Part shown: piece after piece, positions 22,101 to 33,000 of the stretch
Layout of the letters: every line of letters begins with the position of its first letter
How positions within the stretch are numbered: the first letter of the stretch is position 1
Assembly (NCBI RefSeq): GCF_000002865.3
Contig: NW_001865039.1
Span: 2,510,764-2,574,763 of the forward strand
From: Monosiga brevicollis MX1
Taxonomy: Eukaryota; Opisthokonta; Choanoflagellata; Craspedida; Salpingoecidae
Direction of reading: 5' to 3'
DNA length: 64,000 nt
Program-made: the position numbers and the translations under genes
Notes under the pieces: generated by a model
What the model was told of the DNA's origin: nothing
Seen by the model: the letters and a program-made list of their open reading frames with translations, nothing else
Database searches by the model: none

Positions 22101-23338
22101 CTTCATCAAGCCTCGGAAGCTATCGAGGGGTATACCCCCGTAGCGATCATCCTTGAGGAGGCGGTAAGCCTGCGTTTGAGGTCGTTGGCGCAGAGGGTTG
22201 ACAGGCCTCGCATGCATGAGCAAGCCGGTGACAAGACAGCAAAATGTGCGTGTGGGATGGCGCAGGCAGAGCGTGACCGGGGTCTGAGACATACGTGGCG
22301 AATGGCAGCACGACGGTGCAAATAGAGTTTTTGGAACTTGATGCGTTCTTGCGAGCGGAATTCGTCATAGACGACGGCGAGGAGAATGTTGAGGAGACAG
22401 TAGAGTCCAATGATGAGGTACACGAGGAAGAAGACGAAATACCAGCGATTCGAGGACAGGGCGGGCATTTGAACGTCGGGATAGTTGGCCGTTGTGACAA
22501 GGATAAAGAGCGAGACAAAAGCAGCAGAGAGGGTGGAGAAGCCATCGTCCTGATCGTTGCTGGAGAAGAGATAATATCCCATGATGGCCATCATGCTCAT
22601 GAAGAAAAGCAAGAGAAAGAGCATGTCGATGATGGGGGGCATGGATTGCACGATCTGCCGGGAGACCCGGCGCACGTTGGCCATCCATGGGTTGTCAATC
22701 AGAAAGTACGGTCGGAGGAGGCGAAGCACACGAAAATGATCCTTGTTTCGAAAGAGGACAACAAGACTCTCGGCGAATAGGCCGACGAGAATAAGCGTGC
22801 GAATAAGGGTGCGAGGTTGCTTGAGCGCGTTGCGCCAGCCCAGCCAGTCACACATGAGAATGATGCGAATGGCAAGGGCAATGAGGCAGAACAGCTCGAT
22901 GATTTCGTGAGGTACAAGCTGAAGGATACCAAAGGGGTGGCTCAGGGAGGGCCGTTCAAACATGGCGAGACCCAGGATGGCGAGGCCTGCGATAAGGTCG
23001 AGGGCGTTGTAGCCCCAATGGTGCACGCGGTTGTAGGCACGGAGCTGGAGGAGGTTTTTGGGATGAAATTCAAACTTGATGTTGTTGTCGCCCTCGGTGA
23101 GGAAGATGGCGGCTTCCTCGTAACGGATTTGCAAAAGCTCAAAGTCTTCATTGTCGATCATTTGCGTGCTGCCGGTGGAGCTGTTGAGAAGGGGCATGCC
23201 CTCCTCTCCCCCATTGATGCCATTGCTGATGTCCATGGAGATGGGAAAGGTGCGAATGTTGGACACACATTCAGGCTCGTCTGGATCGTCTGCAAAGGCA
23301 ACGTAGGAGCTATCGAGGCCAGACAGCGGCTGGCTCAT
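19143..23338 (-). CDS. TPCN1: Two-pore channel (TPC1-like endolysosomal cation channel)
   Basis: This is a voltage-gated-like cation channel of endosomes and lysosomes with two six-helix repeats, gated in animals by phosphoinositide and NAADP pathways. Eleven exons on the minus strand give 1032 residues: 22295-23338, 22014-22169, 21840-21919, 21644-21748, 21231-21528, 21021-21140, 20791-20909, 20624-20705, 20406-20499, 20028-20274 and 19143-19896. Repeat I has an S4 with regularly spaced Arg ([12 protein letters not shown] then [10 protein letters not shown]) and pore segment [12 protein letters not shown]. The EF-like linker is [17 protein letters not shown]. Repeat II has S4 [18 protein letters not shown] and pore [14 protein letters not shown]. 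The S6 is [14 protein letters not shown]. The intron after 21021 appears to start with GC (GCAAGT). A C-terminal tail of about 250 Ser/Arg-rich residues ends in an acidic stretch and has no obvious match in human TPC1. Confidence 0.93.
20330..20372. repeat. (GACAAACA)-type short tandem repeat in a TPC intron
   Basis: A run of ACAGACAA/ACAGGCAA octamers lies within the intron between the TPC exons at 20274 and 20406. It is non-coding. Confidence 0.8.
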
Positions 23339-23612
23339 GACCAGCCTGTCGGCCAGGAAACCTTGTTTGTCCCTCACCTCAAGAAGAGGTCACGAGGCGC
23401 GCGATCGACAGCGACCAAGGTGCGCGCGCTTTTCGAAATTTTTGATCAAAATAAAAAAAAAAAAGTGAAAAAAAAATAAAAAATTAAAATCACATGTGGA
23501 AGTGTGGTGTTTGCTACACTGTGACGTCAAGGCGTTGGCAACTGCTGTTGCGGCCATATCTATCTCGTCTCCGTCTTTCGTCATAAGAGCCCAGAGCCAC
23601 TGAACCACAGAT

Positions 23613-23648
<36 letters not shown>

Positions 23649-24064
23649 TCAAAGAACCAGGACACACAGCGTGCGCGCGCACGCGTGGGAGATCGATCGG
23701 CTGGGCAGGGGAGTTGCAGACAGGATTGCTGAGATGGATCGAGACCAGTACTCGTTAAATTTTTTTCTTTTTTTTTTTTTTTTGGGGGGGGGGGGGGGGG
23801 TCACGTTCATGCACATCGCGCCGTCAGCCAGAGCCGTCAAGCAAGGGGCGTCCCTCTTGAGCGTTGCCAACGACGGCACTCACGTTCCGGCGTAAGCTCA
23901 TATTTTTTCAATCATTATCACTCGGGAAATCAGCGAAACGGATCCTCAAGAAGAAAAGGTTCAAGGGGGAAGGAACAAGAGCCCGTTGGTGAGTGGCCCA
24001 GGCAGGGCAGGGCGCAGGCACCAGGCCAATTATAAGCAAGCAGCGCTAGGTCATTGGAATCTGC
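23339..24064. other. Upstream region of the TPC gene with GT run and G-tract
   Basis: A likely 5'-UTR donor (GAG/GTGAGG on the minus strand near 23377) suggests an upstream non-coding TPC exon. An AT-rich block lies at about 23450-23490, a GT run at about 23613-23648, a T-tract at about 23761-23783 and a 17-G tract at 23784-23800. No protein-coding gene is recognised. Confidence 0.6.
23784..23800 (+). repeat. G17 homopolymer preceded by a T-tract
   Basis: Seventeen consecutive G residues follow directly on about 22 mostly T residues. The G-run could fold into an intramolecular G-quadruplex on the plus strand. Exact length may be affected by sequencing. Confidence 0.9.
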
Positions 24065-24355
24065 TTAATCTTCCTCCTCCTCGTCTTCGTCGCCCTCCTC
24101 CTCGTCATCGTCGCCACCGTCGTCCTCCTCGTCATCATCCTCGCCCTCGCCGTCATCGTCTTCGCCGTCGTCGTCTTCGGCATCCTCATCAAAGTCCTCA
24201 TCCTCCTCCTCATCGTAGTCATCACCATCATCCTCGCCCTCATCGTCATCCTCGACCTCCTCCTCAACCTCTTCCTCCTCCTTGGCAGCGCGCTTGGCCT
24301 CAGTAGCGGCATCCGCATCGCGCTGAGCGGCATCGCGCTTGGCTTTGTCCGACAT
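24065..24355 (-). CDS. Small acidic prothymosin/parathymosin-like protein
   Basis: A single-exon frame encodes 96 residues starting MSDKAKRDAAQRDADAATEA. After a basic and alanine-rich head, about 65 residues are almost entirely Glu and Asp with some Gly. Composition, length and the MSD start resemble prothymosin alpha and parathymosin. Those are nuclear disordered proteins that bind linker histone and chromatin remodellers. Low-complexity acidic tails arise repeatedly, so orthology cannot be claimed and a generic histone-chaperone-like role is inference. A long GA microsatellite lies about 280 bp upstream. Coding status is supported by the open frame and consistent Asp/Glu codon choice, but not by homology. 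Confidence 0.6.
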   Translation of the reverse strand: MSDKAKRDAAQRDADAATEAKRAAKEEEEVEEEVEDDDEGEDDGDDYDEEEDEDFDEDAEDDDGEDDDGEGEDDDEEDDGGDDDEEEGDEDEEEED

Positions 24356-24626
24356 GTTGCTAGTGGGCTTGGGTATTTTGCTGCGATGTGTAGGGGCAGC
24401 AGCGGAGAAAGGCGTGTCGTAAGTTGTCGTTTCTAGGTCAACCCTGAGTAAAGGTTGGCGGTGTGGATCGAGCGCAGCGATCTTCCTTGAGTTGTCCTTT
24501 ATCGTCATGTCCCCGAGGCCTGCACAGGAGAGACAGGAGAGGGAGCACCAAACGCACCTGTCGATCAGCCGTTTAACGATGGTCGTCTTGGGAAATAAGC
24601 ATACCCCGCGAGCTAAGCGAAGCAAG

Positions 24627-24665
<39 letters not shown>

Positions 24666-24666
24666 A

Positions 24667-24739
<73 letters not shown>

Positions 24740-25273
24740 ACACACACACAAAGCAAACAAAGCAAGAGAAGGGAGAGAGAAGAGAAAGGAGAGAAGAGAA
24801 ACACAAACAAAAGGGCAAGTACGTGCAAGCCATGCCTCAGTCACCTTTGTCCCTATTGATTACGGTGTTTGTGTGGGTGTGACGACCAGTCAGTGAATGG
24901 GTCACAGAGGGAAAACCCGTCCCAAACGGATTCGCGTTGCGATTGCTGAAATCCGCGGTCTCACTGCCTTACTGCCTTGGAAGTAAATGTGTAACATAGT
25001 GCGACACGGCGCTGGCGGACCGATTGTCAGATGATGTAACATTAGAGAGCGTCTGACAATGACTCTCGGAAATGGTCGAGCCGCGTGCACCTGCGTTGCG
25101 CTGATTTTCATCGCGACGGCGCACCCGCTTTGCTGCGACGACGTTCAGAGCATCGAAAGCGTTGTTCGGTCGTTGCCTTGGTCCGGAGCAGCCCCAAGTG
25201 GTTCCTACGTTGTTTTGTTGACTGAGCCCCATCTGAGTCAAACGGCTTGCTGCAGAAGAGAGGCACCGCCGCC
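24356..25273. other. Divergent intergenic region with a long GA microsatellite
   Basis: This lies between the acidic-protein gene (minus) and TIM22 (plus). A GA-rich run covers about 24631-24735 and is followed by a short CA run. No other conserved structure is recognised. The right part probably contains the TIM22 promoter and leader. Confidence 0.65.
24631..24750. repeat. (GA)n-(CA)n microsatellite
   Basis: A nearly pure GA dinucleotide run of about 105 bp, interrupted by AAGAGAAGAG, ends in a short CA run. Confidence 0.95.
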
Positions 25274-26099
25274 ATGGACTACAGCACCATGGTCAACCCA
25301 ACGGAGGAGACCATCAAGGCCGTCCTCGAGAGCTGCGGCATGAAAGCTGCCATGTCCTTTGTCGGTGGTGGTGTGCTTGGTGCGGGTATGGGTGTCTTCT
25401 TCGCTTCCATGGATGTCTCTATGCCCTACAGTGTGCCTGGCATGCAGGTGCCGGGCCAGCCCTCTTTCGAGGAGCGCTCCAACATGACCACCCGCGAAAC
25501 CATCAGGTTCGTCGATGGGTGCGCACACCCGATGGCCTTGTCGTGCAAGCACATGTACTCACGTCTCTCTGCCTTGCCCCTATTGCAGGTCCATGGGCCG
25601 ACAGCTTGGCTCTCGCGCTTGGTCTTATGGTAAATCCTTTGCCTTTATCGGTTTTATGTTTGCCGGCTCGGAATGTTTGATCGAATCGGTACGTGATCAA
25701 AAGGTGCCGCTATGTGGTGCGCAGCCTTCTGCTTGACGCCCGACGACGGTGCACCACAATTCTCACACAAATTGCCTGGGCGCCTGCTTTTCCTTGTGCC
25801 TTTCCATGCTCCCTTCCATGCTCCCTTCCATGCTCCCTTCCATGCTCCCTTCATCTGGACAGCATCGGGCCAAACACGACTCGGTCAACACGGCAGGCGC
25901 GGCCTGTTTCACGGGTGGCATCATGGGCCTGCGTGCTGGTCCTACCCCGGCGCTCTTTGGCTGCGCCACCTTTGTGGCGTTTTCTTTTGTAATGGATCAA
26001 TTGTTGGGTGGCGCCGGCTTTGATGCTCCGTCAAAGCCGGAAAACACCGACACCACGCTCACCGCCCCGTCAGGAGCTGCCCCGATTGCGGCACAGTAG
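25274..26099 (+). CDS. TIMM22: Mitochondrial import inner membrane translocase subunit Tim22
   Basis: This is the channel-forming subunit of the TIM22 carrier translocase, which inserts multi-spanning carrier proteins into the inner mitochondrial membrane. Exons are 25274-25506, 25589-25688 and 25863-26099, giving 189 residues. Family signatures are ESCGMKAAMSFVGGGVLGAG, the YGKSFAFIGFMFAGSECLIE segment with its conserved Cys, and CFTGGIMGLRAGPTPALFGC with the downstream helix. Four hydrophobic helices with small-residue packing are visible. The C-terminal tail is Ala/Pro/Thr-rich. The gene is convergent with EMC8/9. Confidence 0.95.
25804..25851 (+). repeat. Four perfect copies of a 12-bp repeat in a TIM22 intron
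   Basis: The unit CCATGCTCCCTT occurs four times head to tail within the second intron, ending about 11 bp before the acceptor at 25862. It makes the intron 3' end strongly pyrimidine-rich. Confidence 0.97.
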
Positions 26100-26707
26100 A
26101 GTCGTTGGGGTTGTCCTCTGGATTAAGCCTTTCGCGTCGCGAGCGGCCTGTTTTTGTTTGCTTCCGTGTTCTCTCCCCTCCTTTTTTTTTTTTTTTTGAA
26201 TGTTTTGGCTGTCTTATCGCTTGCTTGGCGTTACCACTCAGGACAAGCATCTAGGCTTGATCCGCTGCTCTCTGCACTGGGCGTTGTGTCAAGTTTCTGT
26301 GTTTAAGGTTTCCTTGTCTTTTCTTCCCATCTGACGGCCCCCTTTTGGCTGGCCACCATGCCTTTGTGTCTCTGCTTTTTGATCTGATAACTTTTGGTCA
26401 CCCACTCGCTTGCGCCTGCCAGCGTGTGGGGGCGGCTGAGGCCCTGTGTTTTAGCCCTTGGCTTTGTGTGCGACGCCTGCGGCGTGCCCTGTAGTCCAGT
26501 CAGGCCACACGGCCATCAATCGAGCGTGACTCTAGCACATGGCCTCGGCCCAGCTCAGTATCCCGTCGTCTCGTCATGATCACAAACACCGGTGTGGTCG
26601 TGTTTTCAAGTGCAATTCCTTTGTATTTAAGTTTTTAAACAGTGCCAACAGGCTAGCCAGGCACGGACGGGAGACTATGTTACCCAGGTTGCCATTGTCG
26701 GTCCAGC
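26100..26707. other. Convergent intergenic region
   Basis: This is the shared 3' flank of TIM22 and EMC8/9. A T-run lies at about 26182-26197. I see no gene or other structure. Confidence 0.6.
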
Positions 26708-27913
26708 TTACGCAAAGCGCGCATTCAAATAGTCACTCGTGCCGTCTGCCAAAAACTCTTCAAAGTCGTGGATCTGCTCGTAGCTGCGCGACTCGAGCAT
26801 CTTGCTGAGACGCTAAGCACATTCAAGTGTTGGGTCACACAAAGGTCGATCAAAGTCATGGTCAGCTTGATGGTGAGCGGCTGCACGGATCGCAAAAGCT
26901 AGCTCTCGAGCGTGTCATCTAACCTGGCCTCGAGATCCTTCGTCGCTGTCGGTGAACTGCAGGGGTGTTTGAGACCTGGTGATGGGTGCAAGGTTCATAG
27001 GGATGAGTCCATTGTACCTGGCAAATGCGGTGCAACAACCGGCACCAGGGCTTGGGCGCAAGTGCGTACATGTGCATCCACTCATCCTTCTCCTGCGGCG
27101 TGAAGAGAGCGGCGGCTGGTTCACTGGTGCGCTGCAGGTTTTGGCTATCAAACTGGAGACGCACCAGAATAGACGCATGACCACATGCCGGGTTCAATGA
27201 GCGGCGAAAGCTCAAATATTCAACAAAGCACAAGCCGAGCCCTCTCAAGTAATGAGAGGCGGGGAGTGGGCAAAGGCGAGCCGTACCACAAGGGCCACGG
27301 CATGGGGGTTGTGCTGGCGTAGACGTGCGGCAATTTTGCGAGCCACGGCATCCATCCTGTTGATGATCAAGGCAGATGAACCGGTGAGCGTGTGGGCAGG
27401 CTTGAGATGAACTGGGCGACCGGTCTCAGCACCAATTTGGCACGCGCGAGTATCTCTGCACCCCCCACGCCAGGAGCCGATGACTTTTGGTTTTGATGTG
27501 GGGAGGTTTGTGCACGGGTGGATGGAATGAGCCGGCGACAACGCACTGAAGCTTGGCATCAACACGGTCGTGAACCTGATACAGGCCCACCAGCGAGACG
27601 GGCGAGTCTTGATAGTGCATGTCGACCTGACGTTGGGGCAACGGCAATAAAGAGCCAACGGTAAGGAGGGGCAATGGAGGCGCAAGCCAGGCGGACAACT
27701 GATCAAGAGGTGAACAAAGTGTACCTGTGCCAGAGCAGCGTGCATGACCATGGCCAGCTGGTGCTGGGAATGAAGAACGGGCACAACGTCTTGCACCGTG
27801 ACCGAGCCGTCGGCACCGCGCTGGCCCACGAGCAGACCCAGGCAGGTATCAAAAGGATACTTGCAGGCGTGTGCCAGCAGTTTGAAATAGGCGTCCGAGG
27901 TGATGAGAGCCAT
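26708..27913 (-). CDS. EMC8: ER membrane protein complex subunit 8/9
   Basis: This is a cytosolic-face subunit of the EMC insertase, which places tail-anchored and multi-pass proteins in the ER membrane. Six exons on the minus strand give 192 residues (human EMC8 is 210): 27725-27913, 27547-27626, 27287-27356, 27070-27152, 26924-26975 and 26708-26812. The MPN-like fold is recognisable from ALITSDAYFKLLAHACKYP, the strand SPVSLVGLYQVHDRVD, VARKIAARLRQHNPHAVALV and the C-terminal KMLESRSYEQIHDFEEFLAD, which matches the conserved LLDSRSYE segment. The JAMM metal-binding residues of active MPN proteases are absent, as in the family. The start chosen aligns with the family N-terminus; an upstream in-frame hydrophobic stretch was rejected. 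Confidence 0.92.
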
Positions 27914-28630
27914 GGTGGAGCTTGAGTGTGTGAGGCAGGGGCGTTGATCCAGCTCTCGAAAGGGCGAGGTTGGAACGAGCAAGCAGTCGTCCAAGTGCTG
28001 ACGAGCTGGCGAGCCAGACGTCGGCGCACAAAACCAAAAGAAGAGCGTTGACAAGAGACAAAGCTGCAAGTCGGGTGCACGTGTCTCCGTGTATAATATC
28101 GTCCTCCGTGCTGGTCGTCAGCACTCTGTCAACGAGGGCAGGCCGTAATCGACTTGGCAATCACCGGGCACGACGGTCTTCGCTCAACTTTGCGGGCAAC
28201 TCGTGAACAGGAAAAACTCGAGCTCTCTCACTCACACACACACACACGAGAGAGTTGAGAGCGAGAGAGAGAGTCTGACGTTGTGCATGATCAATTTGCT
28301 CCATTTGCTCGACATGATCAGTCCGAGCTATTTTAGGACTAAGATATGTATGTGTGTGTGTGTGTGTGTGTGTGTGGAACGAGATGACGTATTTTTCTCT
28401 CTCTCTGCTCTCTCTCTCTCTCTTTCTGTGCGTAAACCAAAGGTCAGTCAGTGGCAGCGCGGGGCGGGAAAGCTGCTTGACGGGGGCGACTCGTCCGTGT
28501 CGCGTGTCGGTCAGCTGGGCTTGATGGCTCGAGTGGGAGGTTGACAGGGGTTACGCCTCTCGGGGGTGCACGTTTCTTTACCTTACGGTGCCGTGTGCGT
28601 AGAAAGCATATTGTACGCGCCATCGCAAAC
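27914..28630. other. Divergent intergenic region (EMC8/UBE2L3 promoters)
   Basis: About 0.7 kb lies between divergently transcribed genes. It contains a CA/GA cluster at about 28222-28275, a TG run at about 28350-28375 and a CT-rich stretch at about 28396-28427. No gene is recognised. Confidence 0.65.
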
Positions 28631-29553
28631 ATGGCTTCCAAGCGTCTTGGCAAGGTTAGCAAACGACCTGGAGTCCTGACGGTTGCCCCGTTCTGAGCCC
28701 TTGTTCCGTTGCCAACAAGGCCAACAAGGGTCTTGTTTTCATTTGCGCGCCTCGCTTGACATTGGGCACCACCCTTTTATGCATAGGAATTTGAAAAGGT
28801 GGCCACGGAGCCCATTCCTGGGGTGGCCAAGGTTGAGATGGACGAGTCCAACATGTTCAATTGGACAGCCGTTCTCGAACCCGTGCGTCGCTGTGTCCCC
28901 AGTGATCCCAGAATGCCGTGCATTGTACCATGGTGTTTTCCTGCTCGACTTGTTACTTGATCTTGAATCAACTCATGGCTGTGGACGTTTCACACCACAT
29001 AGTCCGAGGCACCTTTTGACAAGGGCCGCTTTACCATCGGCATCACTTTTCCCTCGGAGTTTCCCTTCAAGCCCCCAAGCGTATGTCTGCCTTGTCCTCA
29101 ATTTACACGTTTGCCTTGACCTTGATACGAGACTTTCACCATCAACTCATTCTGTTGCATGCAACCCCCCTTCCCCATCCGCACGCAGGTCAAGTTTATC
29201 ACTCCCATCTACCACCCGAACGTTGATGAGAAGGGCACGCAAATTTGCCTGAGCGTGGTGGCAACAGATAACTGGAAGCCTGCCACTCGCGTCTCCCAGG
29301 TGTTGGTGGAGCTCATGCAAATCATCAACACGCCCGAACTGGAGCACCCGCTGCGCATGGACTTGGCCGAGCTCTATCGCGAGAACCGCCAGCAGTTTGA
29401 TGTGGTTAGTCGATTCGAAACCCAACACACACACACACCCTTTTTTTTAAAAACCTCTGTCGATTCGAGCAACCTCATTTGTGCAATATTCCCTCTCTGG
29501 CTGGGGGTTAGAATGCTCTGGAGCACATGAAGGCTAACAAAGCCCTCAAGTAA
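28631..29553 (+). CDS. UBE2L3: Ubiquitin-conjugating enzyme E2, UBE2L3/UbcH7-like
   Basis: This E2 enzyme accepts ubiquitin on a catalytic Cys and passes it to HECT or RBR ligases. Exons are 28631-28654, 28787-28882, 29003-29080, 29189-29404 and 29512-29553, giving 151 residues. UBC-fold landmarks are FDKGRFTIGITFPSEFPFKP, IYHPNVDEKGTQICLSVV with the active-site Cys, and NWKPATRVSQVL. EHPLRMDLAELY matches the UbcH7-specific C-terminal helices. The Phe that contacts HECT and RBR ligases in UbcH7 is conserved just before the IYHPN motif. The first exon is only 24 nt (MASKRLGK). The match to UBE2L3 is clearer than to UBE2M or UBE2D. Confidence 0.93.
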
Positions 29554-30039
29554 ACCCGCTGTTTCACCAGAGTCACCACAAGTGTCTGCCCACCGCTTGC
29601 TTCCTCGCCCCTATGCAGGGCGCAACAGATCTTGACCTTTTTTTAAAACGCCCGTTTGCTCTTGTTCCCGCGCTTGCTGCGCTCACCTTTGGATCTTGCT
29701 CTGCCTCACCACCCCACCCCTCGGTCGGGGCTCTGCCCCACTGGGTGGTTGAGCGGGCTCGAGGTTACGATGTGGACCGAACCCTTGTGTGGATTTTGCT
29801 GCTGTGCAGCAATCCTGCGTCTTGTGTCAGTGGCAGTCATTTTATGGGGTCAAACCCTTTGACAACCCGTCCACGCGCGCAAGTGGTCATGCAAGTGTCG
29901 CTACTTTTGTGTGCTATCACAGACGCATGAACAAATTGATATTCTTGCTCTAATCACACATTAGACCTCTCCTACGTTCCAAGCAGTGCACTCGAAATCA
30001 AGAGTTGCAGACAAATTCAATTTGACAGGGGCAGACCCT
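29554..30039. other. Convergent intergenic region
   Basis: This is the 3' flanks of the UBE2L3-like gene and of CSTF3. No conserved structure is recognised. Confidence 0.6.
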
Positions 30040-33000
30040 CTAATAAGCGTCGCGTTTGACACGTTGGCGCTGACGAAACAAGTCCATTTCTTGGTCTATA
30101 AGGCATGAGGTGTGCACGATGAGAGCAAGCGAGAAAAATAAAAAAATAAAAACGGGGGAGGGTTGTAAGCGCAGCCTCAGACACCGCACCCTCATTGTAG
30201 GCGCCCGTTTCATCCTCCCCATCAGCATCGTCATGCTCGCGTTTGCCACTCGTCTATGCACCCGTTCGTGAGGCGAAGAAAAACAAACAAACAAACAAAC
30301 AAACCAAAAACAGAGGCCGCGCAGCCCCCGACAGCGCACAGAGATAAAAGAAGCAAGGCAAACCAGACCTCCGACTGCTTGGGTTGTGGAATATCGCGCT
30401 CAAGGATGCAGCGCACCAGCGGCTCCACAGCGACGTGCTGACCCTGTGGTCGTGGAGCAAACAGCAGCGCAGCAACGCATACCAATATGCAAGATACCAA
30501 AATAATCGTGTTAGGGCTGTTGCCAGAGCCACCCAAGACACAGCACGCAGTCAGGGAAAAAGCGAACAGACGCACAGTATAAGCCTCGGGTGGGGGCAGC
30601 AGCGTAAGGAGCTCGGCCACCAGGCGCGGGCGAGGCAGTCGAAGAAGGGCCACATCATCGGTGGCTGGCTGGTATGCTACCGCCTGGCAGGTCGACAATT
30701 GGTCAATCAGCGCGATTGCGGCTGGTCATGCCGCAGACAAAGGTGGCAATATGGACCCACGGTTGTTTTGCCCTCAAATACGCGCGGCATCTCTTGGACC
30801 TCACCTGTGCTGTGTCGGGCATAGGGTACTCGGAGAAGCGGACGGCAGCATCCATGGTTGGGATATCAGCAGGCACCGCGGTTCCCTCGACGCTGTTGCT
30901 GCCTAGCGAGGTTGCAGTGTTCTCCGTAGCCACGGCGCTCAGCTGTGCGGACAGGCCCACAAACATCAGTATCAACGCTTATGGAGCTGGGTAGAACTTG
31001 TTGTGCGCAAAGCACACGGCTGTCCACGTACCGCTTCGGGCGCAAAGGCGGATAAAAAGCTTGGGTCACTGGGCAAAAGGTCGAGGAATTGATAGCGGTG
31101 CTACAACAGAACACAGCCGCAGCGTGAGAATGGCAACGCGCGCAGTAGACATGGCATAGCGAAGCAATCTGCACGAGTATGAACCAACCACAAGATCACC
31201 AAAGGTCGCCACGGTGGGAGCGGCTCGTTCGGGATCATCGTTCTTCTCAACCACCAGACGGGTGATATGACGCCGGCGCTCCAAAGCTTTGAGCGCAGAC
31301 AAATCACCATGGGTTCCCTCAAACTCAATGTAGCGCTGCAAAATGCCGTCGGCGTCAGCGGCTATCAAAGATCAAGGCGCGGTGCCCCACCCCAAGACAG
31401 ACAACATGAGCAGCGTAAGATGGCGTTCGGACAGGGCATCGGCCGGGCAGGCAAGGTGCCATGCGTCATACGTGGCAATTTGGAAAGTACGCGCTCAAAA
31501 AGAGCGCGTGTATTGCTGTTGTCACCCTGGTAGCTGAGGTACGCCAAATACGCGCGCGCTAGGCCAGGGTCCTCAGGGAAGCGCTTCACAGCCAGCTCAA
31601 AGATTTTACTACATACGCCCCGTCCTTTGTCTGATCTGCGCTCGTGGTTGAGCCGAGACAACGAGCAATTAGTGGGGTCACGTGCTCGTGGCCAATCCAA
31701 ACAGAGACATGCCAAGACCAACCCATTGAGCTCTAAAAGGGCCGCGGCGACGAAGGCCTGGAAAGTGGTGCGCTCGTCTTGACGTGCTTGCTTGAAAACC
31801 TTGCGCACTGATTCAATCGAGCCCACGCGTCGCTCCATCTTAATGACGACAGCGCGTGAAAAGTACCAGCAGACAATCAAGGCCGGTATCAGGTCATGGC
31901 GCCGAATCAAACAGGCGAAACCACGAAAGCACACCTTCATGAATTGCACAAAGGGAAGGGCTGGGTTGATGTCCCTTTGGCCGAGCAGGCGATTATACAC
32001 CTCGCGAGCATCTGCAATATGTCCCTAGCGAGTATGTCCAAAAGGTTTGGGCATGGCCCAATTAATTTTGCCAACTTCAAGCTTATCAACCTTTGCCAGT
32101 AGGCCAGGGGCTAAGCCAGGGACTCATCAGCAAGTCACGCGCGCACAGCACACCTGGCCCTCCAACCAATCAGCAAAAGCAAAGTGCAGCAGGAAATTCT
32201 GGGGCAGCGCGTTGATGCCGGCCTCAAAGAACGAACGGGCTTCACTCAGCCATTGCTGTGCCATCGGAGTATCTCCCTGCACAGCACGTGTACATGAGTC
32301 TTGCTCTGTCTGAAACAAGATCACAATTCAACAAAGCTAGCTGTGCGGTCCCACCCCTCCCATTCAACGAGAAGACCAGCAGACAGGTAAGTCCAAGGCT
32401 TCAGACAATCGACTCTCACCCGCTTCTGCGCATCAGCGGCTGCTTCCTCCAAAAACGCCACGGCATCATACCACATGCTGCCAATGGGCAAACAACCGAC
32501 ATCAGCGACCGACACGAGTTGACCTCAACCGCCACCGGTCTGGCGGCGCGGCCGAGGGGTTATCATCATCTGGCTCGAATGCGTGAAGACACGCACTTGG
32601 GATAAAAGCGAAAGTACATCAAGCATTGTCGGTAGATGCAGATGACACGTTGCACCATTTCCACAGGCACCAGTGCCTGTCAACCCAAGGACATTGTTGT
32701 TGCATCATCAGAGGGAATCACACAAAAGTGGCAAACCAAGCAAGTAGACAAACCAGAGGGTTTGTGCGCTCGAAAGCAATCCATTCTTGCCAGCATCGCA
32801 GCTGGTGCTCGTAGATGGGTGAGCGAGTCGGCGGCACAGCCAAAAGATCTCGGTTGATACCTGCACATATCACAAAGTGGGTTCATGGTTGTGCTGAGCT
32901 CGCGCGCTCGATCGTCCCGATCTAATCGCCTGAAATTCTTACCCTTGACAAATCCCTCGACCTTGCGTGAAGCGGTGAGCGCTTTGGCATAAGGTCCAGA

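Noticed and set aside
24573-24844. Ser-Leu and Arg-Glu repeat open frames in GA/CT tracts
   Set aside because: They are pure products of dinucleotide repeats with no independent coding evidence.
28001-28069. An upstream in-frame hydrophobic extension of EMC8 resembling a signal peptide
   Set aside because: EMC8/9 are soluble cytosolic subunits and the family N-terminus matches ALITSDAY directly.
28631-29553. Assignment of the E2 as UBE2M (NEDD8) or UBE2D
   Set aside because: The EHPLRMDLAELY and NWKPATRVSQVL segments match UBE2L3 better, and the UBE2M N-terminal extension is absent.
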